A stretch of DNA of 64,000 nt from Timonella corticicola (GTDB taxonomy: Bacteria; Actinomycetota; Actinomycetes; Actinomycetales; Cellulomonadaceae): the NCBI RefSeq assembly GCF_042683685.1, contig NZ_JBHUOP010000002.1:620001-684000 (forward strand), written 5' to 3'. Below the pieces are notes generated by a model. That model was given only the letters and a program-made list of their open reading frames with translations. It was not told the origin of the DNA and did not search any database. Below are positions 10,601 to 17,959 of the stretch, piece after piece. Each line of letters opens with the position of its first letter. Positions within the stretch are counted from its first letter, which is position 1. Made by a program: the position numbers and the translations under genes.

Positions 10601-12540
10601 CCCGCTCGCGGCAGCGCGGTTTGGTGGCTGACGAGGAAACGCTGTTCACGTTCTACGATGAGCGGCTGCCCGCCTCGGTGGTGTCGCAGCGTCACTTTGA
10701 CCAGTGGTGGAAGAAGGCGCGCACCGAGACTCCCGATCTGCTCGATTTCTCCCTTGAGATGCTTGTCGAGGGTGGCGAGGACGCGGTCGATGATTCGCTG
10801 TTCCCGCAGCAGTGGCAGCAGGGCGACGTCACGCTCCCCCTCACCTACCAGTTCTCTCCGGGCACCGAAGCGGACGGCATCACCGTGCACATCCCGATTC
10901 AGGTGCTGAACCGGGTCGCGCCCGAGGGGTTCGACTGGCTTGTTCCGGGCCTGCTCGACGAGTTGTGCGTCGCGATGATCCGCGCCCTACCCAAGGTCAC
11001 GCGCCGCGAGCTTGTGCCCGCGCCGGATTGGGGTGCGAAGATCGCGCAGTGGCTACGCGAGAACACCCCGGCCTGGGAGGATATGGCTCGCGCTGGGGAT
11101 ATGGCGCAGTCGTTTGGTTCCGCTTTCGCGAGCGCCGTGTGGGCGCTGAAGTACTTGGAGATTGACGACGATACGGTCGCGTCAGTCACTCTACCTGCGC
11201 ACCTGCAGATCACCTTCCGGGTGTTTGCGCAGCGGGGCTCTGGGCGAGATGCGATCGCTGAGGTGTTGGGCGAATCGAAGAGCCTTGAGTCGCTGCAACG
11301 TAGTCTCGCGAAGGATGCCGAGGACGCTGTTCGTTCAGCGGTGCGTGGCGCTGTGGGTGCTGCTCTTGCTGAAGCGCAGTCACGTTCAGGTGGCGCTTCC
11401 GGAAACAAGGCACAGGGCGCTGGAAGCCAAACGCCTGGCTCAGTAGACGGAACGAAGCAGTCAGACCGTTCCGGTCGGGGAAAGAATGTTCCCGCAGGCT
11501 CGGGATCTAACGCACCCGGCAACGTTTCGGCTTCCGGAGGCGCTGGAACAAGTTCGTCATCCGTCCAGCGTGGCCGGAAGGCCGCGCTCCCTCAAGGGTT
11601 TACGTCCGGACCCGAAACGATCACGCACGCAATCGCGGAAATCGATTCGCTCAAAACCTGGCCAGAAGGCGACGCCTACGCCACGCTACCCGGTGTGGTC
11701 GAAGGCCGGGGACCCGGTGGACTGGAAGTGCGGGGCTATCCGGCCCTGCTCGTCGAAAATAGGGATGCAAAGCAACCAACGGTTGGCTTAAGAATCCTTG
11801 CTGACTCTGCCAAACAAGCCGTCGAACATCGCGAAGGCGTGTGGCGGCTCGTCCTCGCCAACGCTGCGTTGCAGCCTGGTCGGATCACGTCGCGGTGGAG
11901 CGGAACCCAAGCGTTGACGCTCGCGGCCAGCCCATACCGGAACACTGACGCTCTGGTAGCGGACGTGCAGTTCGCGGCCGTGAAGGCGCTCCTGCCCGAG
12001 GCCGGAGCGATCCGCTCCGCCGAGGCGTATGCCGAGGCCGTGCGCACCGTGAAAACGCGGCTTGAGGATGAGGTGTACCGGATCGTCGGCGATGTTGTGG
12101 CTGCTCTTGCCGCATACCGGGACCTGGATGTGGCGATTTCGAACTCGAAGTCGCTCGCGCTGCTGGCCACCCTCAACGATTCGCGCGCTGTTGCCGCTGC
12201 TCTGATCTATCCCGGATTCGTCTCCGCGACCCCGCCTGACCAGTTGCGACACCTCGCCCGCTACCTGCGCGCGCAAGTCCACCGGATCGACAAGGCCGCG
12301 AACAACGTGCACCGGGACAACGAGCTGACCTGGAAGGTTGGCAACGTGACCGAACAGTTCGAGCGGGCGCTCACCAAACGGAACTCCGCTGGGCTCGTGG
12401 GGCTCGATAACCCTGAGCTTGCCCAGGTCAAGTGGATGATCGAGGAGTTGCGGGTTTCCCTATACGCCGAACAACTCGGCACGAGCGGTTCGGTGTCGGA
12501 GAAGCGCATCCTGAAGGCGATCGCGAACGCTCTCGCTTAG
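7678..12540 (+). CDS. hrpA: ATP-dependent RNA helicase HrpA (DEAH box)
   Basis: HrpA is a 3'-5' DEAH-box RNA helicase; in E. coli it has been linked to mRNA processing and to splitting of stalled ribosomes. The 1620-residue protein has a basic, low-complexity N-terminus (~1-100), Walker A GETGSGKTT near 134, DEAH near 231, SATID motif III, QRSGRCGR motif VI, then HA2, OB-fold and DUF3418 regions. It is longer than the ~1300 residues typical of E. coli HrpA because of Gly/Ser/Ala/Thr-rich inserts around 540-570, 705-790 (TGKANTGSANT and similar) and 1230-1290. The start is uncertain: AGAAGG lies about eight bases upstream of this ATG, but the first ~100 residues are poorly conserved in type and the upstream partial copy has a better ribosome binding site. 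Transcribed after fic with a 59-base gap. Confidence 0.95.
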   Translation: MEHVNGPHHSTPKTSDTAGVSARATTQRTQDQRAENTSKRQERPERQRNHQHEATEGRKQPNRRKSGRSHTKNQPSQQAPAQGHVNLARLAKAAEKRANVEVPPITYPATLPVSARREDIANAIRDNQVVIVAGETGSGKTTQLPKIALELGRGRKGQIGHTQPRRIAARTVAERIAHEIGTTLGDIVGYQVRFTDQSSDSTLVRVMTDGILLAQIQRDPQLLAYDTLIIDEAHERSLNIDFLLGYLTRLLPQRPDLKVIITSATIDSDRFARHFAPGGPITDDELVTDAPLRSPAPVIEVSGRTFPVELRYRPLTDDDDGDMLTAICEAVDELVVEGPGDILVFLSGEREIHDTDEALRGHLGPRANDPKAAGHIQILPLYARLSAAEQHRVFQPHENRRIVLATNVAETSLTVPGIRYVIDPGTARISRYSKATRVQRLPIEAISQASANQRSGRCGRVADGIAIRLYSEEDFKARPEFTEPEILRTSLASVLLQMVAVGVARTPDDVNKFPFVEAPDTRAVRDGVQLLQELGALTSSSAGSSSGPGSIKASATADASAPQKRGGTQLTAVGRQLAQLPMDPRLARMIIEGGKHGVAREVMIIAAVMSIQDPRERPAESREIADSFHARFVDGYSDFMTYLNLWEYIRHQQRELSSSAFRRMCRNEYLNFLRIREWQDVVAQLREMTRSMGIDSQVRPPQPLRDELAQAQVSGRKGKGGASQGRGATKSDRTNAANIKTAREGTSGAATAAGKTGAGPANTGKANTGSANTIPGGTDTPTTPDTRFVWDSDTIHRSLLAGLLSQIGMQEMNQVSLHKTGRETAADRRAKRQARNEYLGARGAKFAIFPGSPLSKKPPEWIMAGEVVETSRLWARDVARIQPEWAEHLASGITKHTYSDPHWSTKRGAAIAHEKVLLYGVPIVADRPVLYAKVNPENAREMFIRHALVGGEWSTHHKFVQHNKQVLAQAQELEARSRQRGLVADEETLFTFYDERLPASVVSQRHFDQWWKKARTETPDLLDFSLEMLVEGGEDAVDDSLFPQQWQQGDVTLPLTYQFSPGTEADGITVHIPIQVLNRVAPEGFDWLVPGLLDELCVAMIRALPKVTRRELVPAPDWGAKIAQWLRENTPAWEDMARAGDMAQSFGSAFASAVWALKYLEIDDDTVASVTLPAHLQITFRVFAQRGSGRDAIAEVLGESKSLESLQRSLAKDAEDAVRSAVRGAVGAALAEAQSRSGGASGNKAQGAGSQTPGSVDGTKQSDRSGRGKNVPAGSGSNAPGNVSASGGAGTSSSSVQRGRKAALPQGFTSGPETITHAIAEIDSLKTWPEGDAYATLPGVVEGRGPGGLEVRGYPALLVENRDAKQPTVGLRILADSAKQAVEHREGVWRLVLANAALQPGRITSRWSGTQALTLAASPYRNTDALVADVQFAAVKALLPEAGAIRSAEAYAEAVRTVKTRLEDEVYRIVGDVVAALAAYRDLDVAISNSKSLALLATLNDSRAVAAALIYPGFVSATPPDQLRHLARYLRAQVHRIDKAANNVHRDNELTWKVGNVTEQFERALTKRNSAGLVGLDNPELAQVKWMIEELRVSLYAEQLGTSGSVSEKRILKAIANALA

Positions 12541-12681
12541 CGCCCCTAGCACCCCAACTCATTTGAGAGTGCACTCAGGAACCAGGCTGCCAACGAAACA
12601 CAACGGATGCAGTTCTTAGCCACAGGACCCAGTAACGTTGAAGGTACCGAACAACGTTTGGCGCAAGACCTTTGGAGGAAC

Positions 12682-12924
12682 ATGGCTAAGAAACATAGCT
12701 CTACCAGCGAGACCATCGTGGTGGATGGCGAGCGGTTCCGTATCACCATCACAGGCCAGGAAGCCTCGTACGACTGGTTGAGCGGACCGAACAAGGACTA
12801 CGGGTTCAGTCTTTCCGTGCAGGGAGCCACCAAGTTCACGTTCCCGCGCGAGTTTCACGTATCGCAGATCAAGCAGTTTCTCGCGGACATCGACCCAGAG
12901 ACCGGGTACCTCCCCGAGGACTAG
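12682..12924 (+). CDS. Small conserved-looking hypothetical protein
   Basis: An 80-residue soluble protein starting MAKKHSSTSE with GGAGG just upstream (three bases from the ATG). It contains a beta-rich stretch (TIVVDGERFRITITG, GFSLSVQG) and ends in an acidic tail. I do not recognise the family. A longer form from an ATG 25 codons earlier is possible but lacks a binding site. It ends just before a strong hairpin shared with the convergent phosphorylase gene. Function unknown. Confidence 0.7.
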   Translation: MAKKHSSTSETIVVDGERFRITITGQEASYDWLSGPNKDYGFSLSVQGATKFTFPREFHVSQIKQFLADIDPETGYLPED

Positions 12925-12971
12925 GCGAGGCGCAAGACATAGCGCCGCCACAACTGCTGTGAAGCATACAA

Positions 12972-13016
12972 AAACGGTGTGGGCCAGACGGATTGTCCGT
13001 CTGGCCCACACCGTTT
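12972..13016. terminator. Bidirectional terminator hairpin
   Basis: A perfect 21-bp stem (AAACGGTGTGGG... pairing with ...CCCACACCGTTT) with a TTG loop lies between two convergent genes. A- and T-ends on the two sides let it work in either direction. Confidence 0.85.
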
Positions 13017-13043
13017 CGCTTAACCGCGCGCGGTTGAAATCAA

Positions 13044-15458
13044 TCAGCCGAGGGTGATGACAACCTGAACCTCGCTGCCCTCATCGAGGACTGGAAGTGG
13101 CTTCGCCGCATCGTGCGGGGCGCCGTCAATCGTGACGGATTTGATGCCGCGACCTACGTGATCAGGGTTCTTGACCTCGATGTTGTAGGTACCGCCACGC
13201 CATTCACGGCGGACCTCGAAGCCATCCCAGTCAGACGGGATGGACGGGTCAACGGTCAGGCCGTCCAGGCCTGGGCGAATACCAAGGATGTACTTGGTGA
13301 CAGCCGTGTACATCCAGCCAGCGGTTCCGGTCAGCCACGGGTTCTGTGCCTTACCGAACCACTCGTGGTCGCGGCCGTACAGGAACTGCACGTAGGCGTA
13401 AGGCTCAGCGCCGCGAACCTCGATGTTGTCGTTCTGGTTGTATGGCAGGATTGCATCGTAAAGTTCGACGGCGCGATCACCACGGCCCAAAACAGCCTCT
13501 GCCACGATTGGCCAGGCGTTCGGGTGGGAGAAGATTGCAGCGTTTTCCTTGATGCCCGGGTACACGCGGGTCACGAAGCCAACGGTGTCATCGACGGTGC
13601 GGAAAGCAGGCCAGTTCAGGTGCGAACCGTACTCGGAGCCGAGCAGTTCCCTGACCGAGTCCATTGCCTGCTCGCCCTGCTCCTGCGAGGAGATGCCAGC
13701 GATGATCGGCCAGGCCTGGTGCTCGAGGAAGATCTTGCCCTCAGCGTTTTCGTTCGAACCGATCTTGACGCCGTCGCGAGTGTATCCACGGATCCACCAC
13801 CTACCGTCCCACAACTGTCCGTCTGCGACCTGAGCGATGCGCTCACGTTCAGCTTCGAGGCGAGCCACATCCTCAGTCTTGCCGAGTGGGCGCGCCACCT
13901 CGAGAAGAGCGCCGATGGCCCACGCGTGGAGGAAGGTGACGAGCGAGGTTTCGCCACCGCCAAGGTTGAGGCAGTCGTTCCAGTCCGCACGCAGACCAAG
14001 TGCCACACCGTTCTGTCCAACATGCTTCGAGGAGAAGTCGATCGCCGCGATGAGGTGCTCGTACACGGTTCCCTCTGGGCCGTCCGCGAACGGGATGACC
14101 TGGTCGAGGAACGCGTGATCGCCGGTTTCCTTCACGTACTCGAGAACCGAAGGCACGAGCCACAGGTGGTCGTCCGAGCAGGTGTCTTCCAGGCCGTGAA
14201 TGAGGTCTGCCGTGTTACCACGTGGCACAACCGTTGGCGATGGAACGTCTGGGAGTGGCTCGGCGTCTGGGTCGAACAATTCCGGCTCGAACAGGTGCAG
14301 ACCGTAGCCCTGCGAGACCTGCGCGCGCAGCAGTTCAAGGATGCGCTGCTTGGTCTTGATCGGGTTGGAGTGGATAACGGACATGACATCCTGCGCGGTG
14401 TCGCGGTATCCGAGACCAACACGGCCACCGACCTCAACGAACGAGGCAAACCGGGACCACACAACACAGGTTTCAGCCTGCAGCAGGGTCCACGAGTTGA
14501 TCATGGTGTTCATGCCCTCGTGTGGGGTCTTGATGTACTGCTTGGCCTGCTTGGACTTCCAGTAGTTGCGCAGGTTCTGGCGCTCCGCGTCCACGGTGGC
14601 GAGGTCGGCGTACTTTGCCTGCATCGCACGGCCAGCCTCGTCACGCGAACCGTAGCCGAGCATGTAGACGAGGCGCTTGGTTTCACCCGGCTGCAGCGTG
14701 ATCTTGTGCTGGAGCGAACCGCAGTGGTTCTGGGTGGTTGCGCTCTGGTTCGAGCCGTGACCGCGTTCGATGGCGATTGGGTTGCGCTCATCGCGGTAGG
14801 GGCCGATGAAGTTATCGCGCAGCGAGTCGTACGAGTCTGGGGTCTCGGAGGACGCAAAGTAGTGGAACGTCCACGGCTCGTAGTAGAAGTCGTACTCGAT
14901 GATGCCGTCTTCGTAGCTGGAGCCCGAAGCGTACAGCGACATCTGCAGGTTCTGGTTGTCGATCGTGATCGTGTGGAACGAGAACTCCACGTACGAACCA
15001 ACGGTCAGGGTACGAACCTCGTCGCCGGTGTTGGTGACTTTGACGTCCCACAGTTCCACATCATCATCAACGGGGATGAACACGGTCTGCTCAGCGGAGA
15101 TACCGCGATAGTCAGCGGAGAACGTGCTGTAGCCCATGCCGTGACGGGTCTCGTACGTTGCAGCTCCTTCGCCTTCGAATGGCTTGCCCACTGGCTGCCA
15201 TGACACCGACCAGAAGTCGCCGTCCGCGTCGTCGCGCAGGTACACGTAGTGTCCTGGACGATCCAACGGAACTCCGTTTTGACGGAAACGCGTGATGCGC
15301 CCCTGCTGGGAGTTCTTGTAATACGAGTAGCCCCCACCGTTGTGGGACAAAACGGTACAGAAGTTCTTCTGTCCGAGATAGTTGGTCCACGACACTGGAA
15401 CGTCTGGGCGCTCGATGACGTATTCGTCGTTGGCAGTGTCGAAGTAACCGTACTTCAT
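13044..15458 (-). CDS. chbP: GH94 N,N'-diacetylchitobiose phosphorylase
   Basis: This enzyme family cleaves GlcNAc-GlcNAc with phosphate to GlcNAc and GlcNAc-1-phosphate in the cytoplasm. The 804-residue protein starts MKYGYFDTANDEYVIERPDV and agrees along its whole length with what I remember of the Vibrio chitobiose phosphorylase (~801 residues): LDRPGHYVYLRDD, NHCGSLQ, ETCVVWSRFASFVEVGGR, SPTVVPR, DTCSDDHLWL. The proposed catalytic Asp is in RADWNDCLNLGGG near residue 491. Cellobiose phosphorylases differ at the NHCGS and VVWSRFASF regions, so I prefer chitobiose as substrate; GlcNAc genes elsewhere in the window support this. No signal peptide. It follows the nucleotidyltransferase-mutase fusion by 94 bases on the same strand and is probably co-transcribed. 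Confidence 0.87.
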   Translation of the reverse strand: MKYGYFDTANDEYVIERPDVPVSWTNYLGQKNFCTVLSHNGGGYSYYKNSQQGRITRFRQNGVPLDRPGHYVYLRDDADGDFWSVSWQPVGKPFEGEGAATYETRHGMGYSTFSADYRGISAEQTVFIPVDDDVELWDVKVTNTGDEVRTLTVGSYVEFSFHTITIDNQNLQMSLYASGSSYEDGIIEYDFYYEPWTFHYFASSETPDSYDSLRDNFIGPYRDERNPIAIERGHGSNQSATTQNHCGSLQHKITLQPGETKRLVYMLGYGSRDEAGRAMQAKYADLATVDAERQNLRNYWKSKQAKQYIKTPHEGMNTMINSWTLLQAETCVVWSRFASFVEVGGRVGLGYRDTAQDVMSVIHSNPIKTKQRILELLRAQVSQGYGLHLFEPELFDPDAEPLPDVPSPTVVPRGNTADLIHGLEDTCSDDHLWLVPSVLEYVKETGDHAFLDQVIPFADGPEGTVYEHLIAAIDFSSKHVGQNGVALGLRADWNDCLNLGGGETSLVTFLHAWAIGALLEVARPLGKTEDVARLEAERERIAQVADGQLWDGRWWIRGYTRDGVKIGSNENAEGKIFLEHQAWPIIAGISSQEQGEQAMDSVRELLGSEYGSHLNWPAFRTVDDTVGFVTRVYPGIKENAAIFSHPNAWPIVAEAVLGRGDRAVELYDAILPYNQNDNIEVRGAEPYAYVQFLYGRDHEWFGKAQNPWLTGTAGWMYTAVTKYILGIRPGLDGLTVDPSIPSDWDGFEVRREWRGGTYNIEVKNPDHVGRGIKSVTIDGAPHDAAKPLPVLDEGSEVQVVITLG

Positions 15459-15552
15459 GGCTGCGGTTCTCCTTGGGGTGAGTGGCTAGGTTGATTGGGG
15501 TGTGCCGGGTGGTGGCCTCCCCGGTTTCAGGGGTGCCGTCGGTTGTCCGCGC

Positions 15553-17751
15553 TTAAGCGGTCACGAATCCGCGCAGCCAGTCGAGCAGTTCTTCTGCCTT
15601 TTCTGGGGAGTCGGCTTCAACGAACATGCGAAGCACTGGTTCGGTTCCTGAGAATCGCAGGAGCGCCCAGTTGTCGTTTTCGAGCAGGATCTTGGTGCCG
15701 TCGGTGTGGTCGATGCTGACCACTGGGTACGATCCAATGTGCGTGAGTGGTTCTGCGGCGAGGCGACGTGGCACGGCAACGCGCATATCCGGGGTTGCCG
15801 GAACGCCAGCCTCGAGCGAGTAGAGACGCCCAGTGATCTCATAGATCATCTCGCGCAGTTCTGAGATGCGCTTTCCAGTGCGGGCCAACATCTCAGCGAC
15901 CAGCGCACATGCGAAGATTCCGTCCTTGCCGAGGATCCAACCGCGCACGGTCAAACCACCGGAGGACTCGCCACCGAGGACTGCGCCGATCTTGTCCATG
16001 CCCGCCGTGACGTGCTTGAATCCGACCTTGCACTCAAAGGATTCCTCGCCGAAGTGGGCGGCTAGGCGGTCGAGCATGTGTGTGGTTGCGAGGTTGCGGA
16101 CCACGCCTCCCTTCTCACCACGTACCTCGTGCAGGTACCAGTACAGCAGGAGCAACAGATCGTTGGTCGACACATACTCGCCCTGTTCATCCACGATTCC
16201 GATGCGGTCCGAGTCGCCGTCGGTGGCCATTCCAAGGTCGTACCGGCCATTGCCCTCCTTGATCATGGAGATCAGGGCGTTGAGGCGTTGCAGGTCAGGT
16301 GCTGGTGCGATCCCACCGAAGAGTGGGTTGTGAGCCGCGTGGATGAACTCGGCACGAACACGCATGTCAGACAGGATCGTTCCAAGCGTGAGCTGGGAGG
16401 TTCCGTACATCGGGTCTACAACGACGTTGAGGTTCGATCCACGCACGGCCTCGACGTCGATGATCGCTTCGATCGCGTCGACGTACTCACTGGTCAGGGT
16501 CTGGTCCACAACGATGCCCGCGGCGCGAGCTACGGCGAGGTCGAGGGTGACGATGTCCTTGACGGTGAGTTCGTTTGCCTCGTCTTGGAACCGGTCGGTC
16601 TCATCATCGAGAGGAAGCGAGCCATCCGCACGGAACACCTTCATACCGTTCCACTCCGGTGGGTTGTGCGATGAGGTGATGATGATTCCGTAGGTCTTTC
16701 CCAAGAACGGGGCCGCAAAGGTGACGAGCGGGGTTGGCACGTCGTCTGGAAGGAGCACCACTGGGATGTTGTTGCCTGCGAAGACTTCGGCGGCAGCCTC
16801 CGCAGACTCGCGAGAGAGGAAGCGTCGGTCGCCACCGATCACAACTCCGGCGGCATCCTTTCCACTGCGGATTGCCTCGTTTGCGATTGCTTGGCAGAGG
16901 CGACGCACGTTGGCGAGCGTGTATCCCTCACCGATCACCGCACGCCATCCACCGGTGCCAAAGACGATCTTGGTGTCGGTGTTCTTACGTGGCACGAACA
17001 GGCGCTTGAGCACGATGGACTCGGCTTCTTCGAGCTCCGTGGTCGTGTTGATGCCCTGGACCTCATCGGTGTCGTAGATGCGGTACGTTTCGATTTCGTC
17101 ACCGGAATCGATTGCACGCTTGACCACGGAGGTCAGTCGGTGGTCGCTGGTGGCCGCGAGTGCGTCAATCTGGTTCAGCAGCTTGACGCCGTTGGATACG
17201 TAGGTTCCCACATTGATCTCGTGGGTGGCACCTTCAACCGTGGATGGGATCTCGTCGTGTTCGAGCACCTCGGTGATGCGCCCGTCCGCTCCACGCAGGA
17301 TGTCCCCGTGCGGGAACTCCCCGGTGACGATCGCGGAGAGAAGGGTGAGTTGGCGGCCGGTCAGGTCGAAGCGGTTGAGGATACCGCGGATGGATTCGGG
17401 GCGTAGGAGTGGGGTGTCCGCGTAGGTGACCAGAATGGTCTCAGCGCCGGCTGGCAGGGCCTCGCGCGCGGCGGCGACCGCATTTCCGGTTCCTAGGGAT
17501 TCCGCCTGTTCAACGTAGATGAGGTCAGCGCCGAGACGGTCTCGCAGTTCGGTGTCCCCTGGCGCGGTGACCACGATGATCTGCTGGGCTGGGAATACTG
17601 CGCGAACGTTCCGCAGTGCTACCTCGGCGACGGTTGAGTCACCCAAAGGGCTGGTGAGAAGTTGCCGAGAGGCGGCGTCTGCTCCCGCAGCCAGGACAAC
17701 TGCAACGGTGGTCTCTAGGATGGCTGGCTCGGAGGAAGGTGCGTTCGTCAT
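15553..17751 (-). CDS. GlmU-like nucleotidyltransferase domain fused to phosphohexosamine mutase
   Basis: A 732-residue two-domain protein. Residues ~14-245 resemble the GlmU pyrophosphorylase domain (VVLAAG, VEQAESLGTGNAV, YADTPLL, EVLEHDE, EINVGTYV), but the usual GxGTRM...PK loop is replaced by GADAASRQLLTSP, so the catalytic Arg and Lys are not obvious. Residues ~262-732 are an alpha-D-phosphohexomutase: phosphoserine loop TSSHNP (~359), metal loop DGDSDR (~511), sugar loop GGESSGG (~593) and phosphate loop RFSGTEP (~699). Lying directly upstream of the chitobiose phosphorylase, the mutase most likely converts GlcNAc-1-phosphate to GlcNAc-6-phosphate; the first domain could make UDP-GlcNAc from the same product or sense a nucleotide (inference). 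I chose the ATG preceded by GAGGG; an upstream ATG would add 22 unlikely residues. Confidence 0.85.
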   Translation of the reverse strand: MTNAPSSEPAILETTVAVVLAAGADAASRQLLTSPLGDSTVAEVALRNVRAVFPAQQIIVVTAPGDTELRDRLGADLIYVEQAESLGTGNAVAAAREALPAGAETILVTYADTPLLRPESIRGILNRFDLTGRQLTLLSAIVTGEFPHGDILRGADGRITEVLEHDEIPSTVEGATHEINVGTYVSNGVKLLNQIDALAATSDHRLTSVVKRAIDSGDEIETYRIYDTDEVQGINTTTELEEAESIVLKRLFVPRKNTDTKIVFGTGGWRAVIGEGYTLANVRRLCQAIANEAIRSGKDAAGVVIGGDRRFLSRESAEAAAEVFAGNNIPVVLLPDDVPTPLVTFAAPFLGKTYGIIITSSHNPPEWNGMKVFRADGSLPLDDETDRFQDEANELTVKDIVTLDLAVARAAGIVVDQTLTSEYVDAIEAIIDVEAVRGSNLNVVVDPMYGTSQLTLGTILSDMRVRAEFIHAAHNPLFGGIAPAPDLQRLNALISMIKEGNGRYDLGMATDGDSDRIGIVDEQGEYVSTNDLLLLLYWYLHEVRGEKGGVVRNLATTHMLDRLAAHFGEESFECKVGFKHVTAGMDKIGAVLGGESSGGLTVRGWILGKDGIFACALVAEMLARTGKRISELREMIYEITGRLYSLEAGVPATPDMRVAVPRRLAAEPLTHIGSYPVVSIDHTDGTKILLENDNWALLRFSGTEPVLRMFVEADSPEKAEELLDWLRGFVTA

Positions 17752-17868
17752 TGTTCCCTCGCTAACGCGATTTATGTGTGGTCGGCGTTGACCGGTCGGT
17801 AACAGCGAACTGCGCATCGCACGATCGACACCTAGTCATTAGTTAGCATCCTAATCTAATTCTCAGGA

Positions 17869-17886
17869 GTTAGTAAGTATACTAAC
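17869..17886. promoter_or_regulatory. Putative ROK-repressor operator upstream of the fusion/chbP operon
   Basis: GTTAGTA and TACTAAC are 7-bp arms around AGTA, about 118 bases upstream of the fusion gene start. The 10-mer TTAGTAAGTA within it also occurs in the palindrome at the start of the ROK repressor gene. A weaker TTAG-N4-CTAA pair lies 25 bases away. Shared control by the repressor is inference. Confidence 0.5.
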
Positions 17887-17959
17887 CTAATTATTTACTC
17901 AAATGCCACGGAAAAGTCGCATGAACAGCATTTTCCTCTGGGTTATACGGGACCTTGGA

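Noticed and set aside
9538..10890. 450-codon minus-strand open frame
   Set aside because: Antisense shadow of hrpA, Arg/Leu/His-rich without domain features.
13113..15203. 696-codon plus-strand open frame
   Set aside because: It lies opposite the phosphorylase gene in the frame that high-GC coding DNA keeps open; the protein has no family features and repeated Val/Asp/Leu composition typical of an antisense shadow.
13044..15458. Cellobiose phosphorylase annotation
   Set aside because: Signature stretches agree with the chitobiose enzyme rather than the Cellulomonas/Cellvibrio cellobiose enzyme, and amino-sugar genes surround it.
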